NCBI GenBank assembly: GCA_030593665.1
Contig: JAUVGS010000015.1
Location: forward strand, 1 to 11,609
Reading direction: 5' to 3'
Length of the DNA: 11,609 nucleotides
DNA from: Chitinivibrionales bacterium
GTDB taxonomy: Bacteria; Fibrobacterota; Chitinivibrionia; Chitinivibrionales; JANQEN01
This document shows positions 8,245 through 11,609 of this stretch, piece after piece. The position numbers were made by a program, and so were the translations under genes. Each line of letters begins with the position of its first letter. The stretch's first letter is position 1. Below the pieces are notes generated by a model. That model was not told the origin of the DNA and made no database searches. It worked only from the letters and a program-made list of their open reading frames with translations.

Positions 8245-9056
8245 CCGAATATAACCCCGACAGAAAAAATGATGAGATAAAGGTAATTATCTCCCCAATC
8301 CAGCAGGAAGTGGTATAAAAACAACTTCAGGAGGGCAAGACCCGTTATAGCAAAAAATCCCCCGATAACTCCCTGCAATACACCTTCTAAAACGAACGGG
8401 GTCTTTATATAAAATTCCGTAGCACCAACATAATGCATGTTGATTATAAGGTCTTTCCTGGCATAAATGGTCAATTTAACGGTATTCGCAATCATGAAAT
8501 GGAGTGCCAACAACAAAAAAGGTATTATTATAACTGCGCCCCAGGTAAATATCCGGTTAAATCGCCTGAGAACATTCCGCCACTCCTGCGAATACTGTAC
8601 CCCTTCGATACCACTAAACTGCTCCAACTCATTTTTAAATGCATTCGTTGCATCGCCATACACATACTCTTTACTAAGCATAATCTCTATTGAGGCAGGG
8701 AGCGGATTGTCGTCTACCGCATCAAGCATACGCGCCCCGTACAGCTTTTTAAACCGGTCCCAAGCCTCATTTTTGTCAATAAGAAATACTGAATCAACCG
8801 AAGGAAGCCGGGTAATATTATGCACAATATCTGCGCATTGAGAAGAATCATTATACACGGCATCTTCAAGATATACCACCACACTGGCCTGCTTTGACGC
8901 TTCCTCCAGCCAGAGGCGGATATTCAAAACACACAGGCCGACACAGCCGAGGAAAAAGAGAGTGATTGCGATGGTCACAATAGAGACGAAGGTCATGAGT
9001 TTCGCCTGCAGAAATCCCCTGAATGTTTCTTTGATAAAATAGAAGAGTGTTCCCAT
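8202..9056 (-). CDS. ftsX: Cell-division ABC transporter permease-like protein FtsX
   Basis: FtsX is an inner-membrane protein that, with the ATPase FtsE, transmits a signal from the divisome to periplasmic peptidoglycan-hydrolase activators. From the ATG at 9056 it has 284 residues. A first membrane helix (about 22-46) is followed by a periplasmic domain of about 120 residues containing the family's conserved NPLPASIEI segment (118-126). Three C-terminal membrane helices follow (about 171-195, 219-250 and 258-278). An in-frame GTG at 9122 would add 22 residues that do not look like FtsX. The ATG gives MGTLFYFIKETFRG, which resembles family N-termini, although neither start has a clear Shine-Dalgarno sequence. 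The downstream EnvC-like gene overlaps it. No ftsE is adjacent: upstream lie repeats and an unrelated gene, so FtsE would have to be encoded elsewhere. Confidence 0.93.
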   Translation of the reverse strand: MGTLFYFIKETFRGFLQAKLMTFVSIVTIAITLFFLGCVGLCVLNIRLWLEEASKQASVVVYLEDAVYNDSSQCADIVHNITRLPSVDSVFLIDKNEAWDRFKKLYGARMLDAVDDNPLPASIEIMLSKEYVYGDATNAFKNELEQFSGIEGVQYSQEWRNVLRRFNRIFTWGAVIIIPFLLLALHFMIANTVKLTIYARKDLIINMHYVGATEFYIKTPFVLEGVLQGVIGGFFAITGLALLKLFLYHFLLDWGDNYLYLIIFSVGVIFGWIGSMSAVRRFLV

Positions 9057-9166
9057 AATAATAAATTCTGTAGTAGTGATAGTGCGATCGTGCAGGTTTA
9101 TTCCGCGACCCCGCTCAAGCACCTACGCGTCAAGTTAAGTTCTTAATCATTACATAAGGACTATAC

Positions 9167-9400
9167 ATGTTATGCTAAGCGTAGTCGATGCAACCACTAT
9201 ACAAATGTCATGCTAAGTGTAGTCGAAGCATCCACTATATTCAAATGTCATGCTGAGTGTAGTCGAAGCATCCACTATATTCAAATGTCATGCTGAGCGT
9301 AGTCGATGCAACCACTATACAAATGACATGCTGAGTGTAGTCGATGCAACCACTATACAAATGACATGCTGAGTGTAGTCGATGCATCCACTATATTCAA
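9167..9400. repeat. Six-unit tandem repeat of two length variants (38 and 40 bp)
   Basis: Six directly adjacent units occupy 9167-9204, 9205-9244, 9245-9284, 9285-9322, 9323-9360 and 9361-9400. Each begins ATGNYATGCTRAG-like (ATGTCATGCTGAG or ATGACATGCTGAG) followed by YGTAGTCGA. Units then end in one of two ways: the 38-base form continues TGCAACCACTATACAA, and the 40-base form continues AGCATCCACTATATTCAA. The order is 38, 40, 40, 38, 38, 40. The last unit mixes both, with TGCA from the short form and the TATATTCAA tail from the long form. There are no unique spacers, which excludes a CRISPR array. The core GTCATGCTGAG...AGTCGA resembles a class of intergenic repeat seen in many bacterial genomes, and its function is unknown. 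Confidence 0.93.
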
Positions 9401-9408
9401 ATGATATT

Positions 9409-9422
9409 AAGGAATTATCCTT
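9409..9422. repeat. Small hairpin-capable inverted repeat
   Basis: The sequence AAGGA-ATTA-TCCTT can form a five-base-pair stem with a four-base loop. It lies exactly between the tandem array and the inverted copy, at the centre of the larger inverted arrangement. It is too short to call a terminator alone. Confidence 0.4.
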
Positions 9423-9463
9423 CCCTTCGACTCCGCTTAGGACAGGCTCGCTCAGGATGACAT
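9421..9463 (-). repeat. Inverted, diverged copy of the repeat core
   Basis: Read on the minus strand this begins ATGTCATCCTGAGCGAG and ends AGCGGAGTCGAAGGGAA. It shares the ATGTCAT-CTGAG start and the AGTCGA element with the tandem units, but carries extra bases (GAGCCTGTCCTAAGC) between them. It faces the last tandem unit, so 9361-9463 can pair as an imperfect stem. The form resembles the widespread intergenic motif GTCATCCTGAGC...AGTCGAAGG found in unrelated bacteria; that comparison is from memory and not a search. Confidence 0.75.
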
Positions 9464-9533
9464 CTATAGCCACTGCTCAGACATTTAACCGGATGCCAAT
9501 GCGCTTTAGTGGTTCCATCACTCTGATTTTTAG

Positions 9534-11336
9534 TTATTGCAGGCGTATAAACTTCTTGTTACTGATTTTTAAAATAGCAGCTTCTGAATTCACCCCATCG
9601 CTATTATCGAAAGATATCATACCGGAAACCCCGTGATAGTTCTTCACCAATCGAAGTAATGCCTCAACAGCATCAGAGTCTCTACCGTTCTTGAATGCCT
9701 CAAGGACCAGATTGGCTGCATCATACCCCAGCGCTGCAGCAACACGGTCAGGATTCTCTTTAAACCGGTCCCAGAAACGCTTTGAAAACGTTTTCCACTT
9801 TTCGTTGGTTATATCAGTCTCAAAATTTGTCGAGAAAATAGCGCTTTCAACGTAGCGTTTCCCTCCTAATATGGTTGCATTCGTATGCCAGCCGTTTGAT
9901 CCGAGCAACTGTGTCCTGATACGATGAAAAAACACCTGTGAAGTAATCTTAATCGCATCTTCAGATTCTGATGGAATAAAAAGCCCTCCGATTTCAATGG
10001 TTGAATCTTTAAGATAGGCATCCTTAGCCCTGCGATCTCTCGCATCTTTTCCATATTCAGGCCGGCCTTCCAAAGCCATCTGTTCCCATTTACGTTCTGC
10101 CAATTTACTCCGCAGACTCTCAAATTGAATCCTGAAATCATTCGTTCCCTCATCAAAGTGTTCTTGAACCACTATTTTCCCTCCACATCGTTCAATCTCT
10201 TCTTTAAAGTTTGTTGTAAGAATTCTTCCATATTCAGTCATTGGTGCAATAACGGCGAATTCTTTAATGTTAAGATTCTCAACAGCATACCGCGCAATCC
10301 GCTTTCCGAGAATACCGAGGGTAACGTTCATCTGAAAAATATTCTGCCCAAGCCGGGCGATACCATCATCGGTGGCTGTAGGCGTAACCATAACAACATC
10401 ATGATCGCTCATAAGAGCAGAAGCGGCAACTGTTGCGTTAGTGCTCAACACCGGCCCGATTATAACCGGCACCTCATGTTCATCAATCAGTTCCCGAACC
10501 TTCAGTGCCGTTTCCACCATGTTACCGCGTGTGTCCAGAATTACCAACTCTATAGGCGGAGTATGCGATTTGTTATAATAATCAACAGCCAACTGTACAC
10601 CCTGCACTACAAATTTGCCTATATCAGCATTGTCTCCTGAAACCGGTGCCAAAAGGCCAATCTGAACATTTTTTTTCTGAATACTCCTTGATCTGCTTAA
10701 TATCCTTTTTACCCGGGAGTTATAGGGTGAACGGGGATATTTCCTCCTGAATCCTTCTGCAAGTTTTTTTGCTTTTGCTGCCTGGCCCGAGGTGTACAGT
10801 TTTGCAATCATATAATAGGCAACTATTTCTATGAGCCGCGGATTAAGGTTCCCTGACCGTACAAGCCTGCCTAATCCATTTGCGGTAATACCCTGTTTAC
10901 AGGTCCTTTTCACATTGAGTATTGCCAGTGAATCCAGGTCACCGGCCAATCCGTTATTCATCGCTGCGGAAAAGGCAAGGATCGCCTTTTTATATTCCTG
11001 CTCACGTGCTTTTACAATGCCATCAAGATAATACAGGCGGGGCAGGAATTCTGAATCAGGAAACTTGCGCTGGTAAATGCTGAGTAGTTTTTTAAAATAA
11101 GATATTTCATTTTTGCGGATGAGAGCTTCCATCAGAAGCGGCACTAAAGATTCCGTTGTTTTCTCTCTGCCATACCGTTTCAAATATTCTCTGATTGTTA
11201 CTATCGTCGAGTCATACCGCCCGGCACTATAAAACTTCTTCGCCCGTGAAAATGTCTTTTCAAATGTAACCTCTTTAGGCGCCTTAGCAAATATACTACA
11301 CACAATAACAACTATACATAACATAATTCGTGACAT
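9534..11336 (-). CDS. Exported TPR-like plus type-1 periplasmic-binding-fold protein (LpoA-like or ABC substrate-binding)
   Basis: This 600-residue protein begins with a short signal peptide (hydrophobic about 5-17, probable cut after SIFA). There is no proper lipobox, so it is likely soluble in the periplasm. Residues about 25-215 are helical and TPR-like, with repeated segments such as FSRAKKFYSAGRYDSTI and ARKLAEGFRRKYP-like pieces. From about 222 to the end is a type-1 periplasmic-binding fold of the Leu/Ile/Val-binding class: IGLLAPVSGDNADIG, VIIGPVLSTNATVAAS, ALGYDAANLVLEAF and a closing GVSGMISFDNSDGVN segment. TPR followed by this fold is the layout of LpoA-type activators of penicillin-binding proteins, but amino-acid-type solute receptors share the second half, so the role is not settled. 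I chose the ATG at 11336 over a GTG at 11342 because AAAGGG lies 9 bases before it. No permease or ATPase gene is adjacent. Confidence 0.82.
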   Translation of the reverse strand: MSRIMLCIVVIVCSIFAKAPKEVTFEKTFSRAKKFYSAGRYDSTIVTIREYLKRYGREKTTESLVPLLMEALIRKNEISYFKKLLSIYQRKFPDSEFLPRLYYLDGIVKAREQEYKKAILAFSAAMNNGLAGDLDSLAILNVKRTCKQGITANGLGRLVRSGNLNPRLIEIVAYYMIAKLYTSGQAAKAKKLAEGFRRKYPRSPYNSRVKRILSRSRSIQKKNVQIGLLAPVSGDNADIGKFVVQGVQLAVDYYNKSHTPPIELVILDTRGNMVETALKVRELIDEHEVPVIIGPVLSTNATVAASALMSDHDVVMVTPTATDDGIARLGQNIFQMNVTLGILGKRIARYAVENLNIKEFAVIAPMTEYGRILTTNFKEEIERCGGKIVVQEHFDEGTNDFRIQFESLRSKLAERKWEQMALEGRPEYGKDARDRRAKDAYLKDSTIEIGGLFIPSESEDAIKITSQVFFHRIRTQLLGSNGWHTNATILGGKRYVESAIFSTNFETDITNEKWKTFSKRFWDRFKENPDRVAAALGYDAANLVLEAFKNGRDSDAVEALLRLVKNYHGVSGMISFDNSDGVNSEAAILKISNKKFIRLQ

Positions 11337-11345
11337 AATCACAAA

Positions 11346-11351
11346 CCCTTT
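11346..11351 (-). promoter_or_regulatory. Ribosome-binding site of the LpoA-like gene
   Basis: The minus-strand sequence AAAGGG overlaps the stop codon of the upstream DUF151 gene. It is 9 bases from the ATG at 11336 but only 3 from the GTG at 11342, so it supports the ATG and suggests co-translation with the DUF151 gene. Confidence 0.6.
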
Positions 11352-11609
11352 ACTCTAAGTAATATCTTCCAAAATTTAGTGTGTCAATATCAGCAATATT
11401 TTTTCTCAGTTTCTCTTTATCGGTCAAATAATGGGTGTCATTATTTTTTTCAAACACGCTGTCCTCTACAAAAATATCACATTCGCAACGCAGCGCAAGA
11501 GCTATTGCATCACTCGAACGGCAATCAATAATATGCATCGACTTCCCGGTGGCAACATGCAACTGTGCATAAAATACATTTTTTATAAGGTCATTGATAA
11601 CAACACGCT
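11350..11609 (-). CDS. Bifunctional-nuclease (DUF151) domain protein, 5' end outside window
   Basis: The reading frame is open to the right edge, so only the C-terminal 85 or so residues are seen. They begin RVVINDLIKNVFYAQLHV and contain the family hallmark IDCRSSDAIALALRCECDIFV, corresponding to the ID-[AC]-R-[PS]-SDA-[IL]-ALAL signature of the DUF151/BFN domain. Members have been reported as nucleases in plants, and a bacterial structure from Thermotoga is known, but the bacterial role is not established. The tail after this domain (ending FGRYYLE) is short and carries no UVR motif of the kind some relatives have. It ends 13 bases before the LpoA-like ATG, suggesting one transcript. The methionine-like start inside the window is only a TTG in mid-domain and is not real. 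Confidence 0.88.
   Translation of the reverse strand, partial: RVVINDLIKNVFYAQLHVATGKSMHIIDCRSSDAIALALRCECDIFVEDSVFEKNNDTHYLTDKEKLRKNIADIDTLNFGRYYLE

Larger units (their letters stand above)
9057..9533. other. Intergenic region between the LpoA-like gene and ftsX
   Basis: This 477-base stretch carries no convincing gene. About half of it is the tandem repeat block at 9167-9400, followed by an inverted related copy at 9421-9463. The repeat units are 38 or 40 bases, neither divisible by three, so the array cannot encode a repeated peptide in one frame. The part nearest ftsX (9057-9166) should hold the operon's promoter unless transcription reads through from upstream. I found TTGAC-like and AT-rich elements there but no pair with proper spacing. 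No classical hairpin plus T-run terminator is evident after the upstream gene. Confidence 0.7.

Noticed and set aside
9057..9122. 22-residue N-terminal extension of FtsX from the GTG at 9122
   Set aside because: The extra residues are charged and unlike FtsX N-termini, no ribosome-binding site precedes the GTG, and the ATG at 9056 gives a normal family start.
9167..9400. CRISPR array
   Set aside because: The units touch each other with no unique spacers, every base belongs to the repeat, and no cas genes are in the window.
9464..9533. Rho-independent terminator after the LpoA-like gene
   Set aside because: No GC-rich hairpin followed by a T-run is present on the minus strand in this interval.
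9382..9636. Plus-strand open frame of 84 codons across the repeat tail
   Set aside because: It runs through the repeats and into the antisense of the LpoA-like gene, has no ribosome-binding site, and its translation resembles no family I recognise.
10125..10640. Plus-strand open frame of 171 codons
   Set aside because: It lies wholly antisense to the well-supported LpoA-like gene, and its translation has no recognisable domain or family character.

Overview
All protein-coding genes in this window lie on the minus strand, so transcription runs from high to low coordinates. The layout is two minus-strand gene groups separated by a repeat-rich intergenic stretch. The gene set suggests a Gram-negative bacterium of moderate GC content: a periplasmic EnvC-like LytM protein paired with FtsX, a secreted TPR plus periplasmic-binding-fold protein, and a two-zinc-knuckle MetRS with a C-terminal tRNA-binding domain. 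A lineage in or near the Fibrobacterota/FCB assemblage is possible. That placement is inference from gene content and from the style of the intergenic repeats, and no marker here proves it.

Right part (about 11609 to 9534): the 3' end of a DUF151/bifunctional-nuclease-domain gene, followed 13 bases later by a roughly 600-residue exported protein. That protein has an N-terminal helical, TPR-like half and a C-terminal type-1 periplasmic-binding fold, the same general architecture as LpoA-type penicillin-binding-protein activators.

Middle (about 9533 to 9057): a 477-base stretch without genes. It holds six tandem units of 38 or 40 bases (9167-9400) and an inverted, related copy (9421-9463).

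Left part (9056 to 1): seven tightly packed genes, ftsX, envC-like, holB (DNA polymerase III delta'), ricT/PSP1, metG, recJ and argH. Neighbours overlap or nearly touch (43-base overlap, 2-base gap, 14-base overlap, about 23-base overlap, ATGA, GTGA), so they are probably one translationally coupled operon. FtsX and the EnvC-like protein form the cell-division peptidoglycan-hydrolase control module. HolB, RicT, MetG and RecJ are DNA/RNA housekeeping functions. ArgH performs the last step of arginine biosynthesis and is cut by the left edge close to its expected C-terminus.

Most of the window is ordinary housekeeping content. The points most worth a second look are the two-variant tandem repeat array with its inverted copy, the zinc-ligand losses in the EnvC-like LytM domain, the absence of ftsE beside ftsX, and the LpoA-like exported protein of unproven role.
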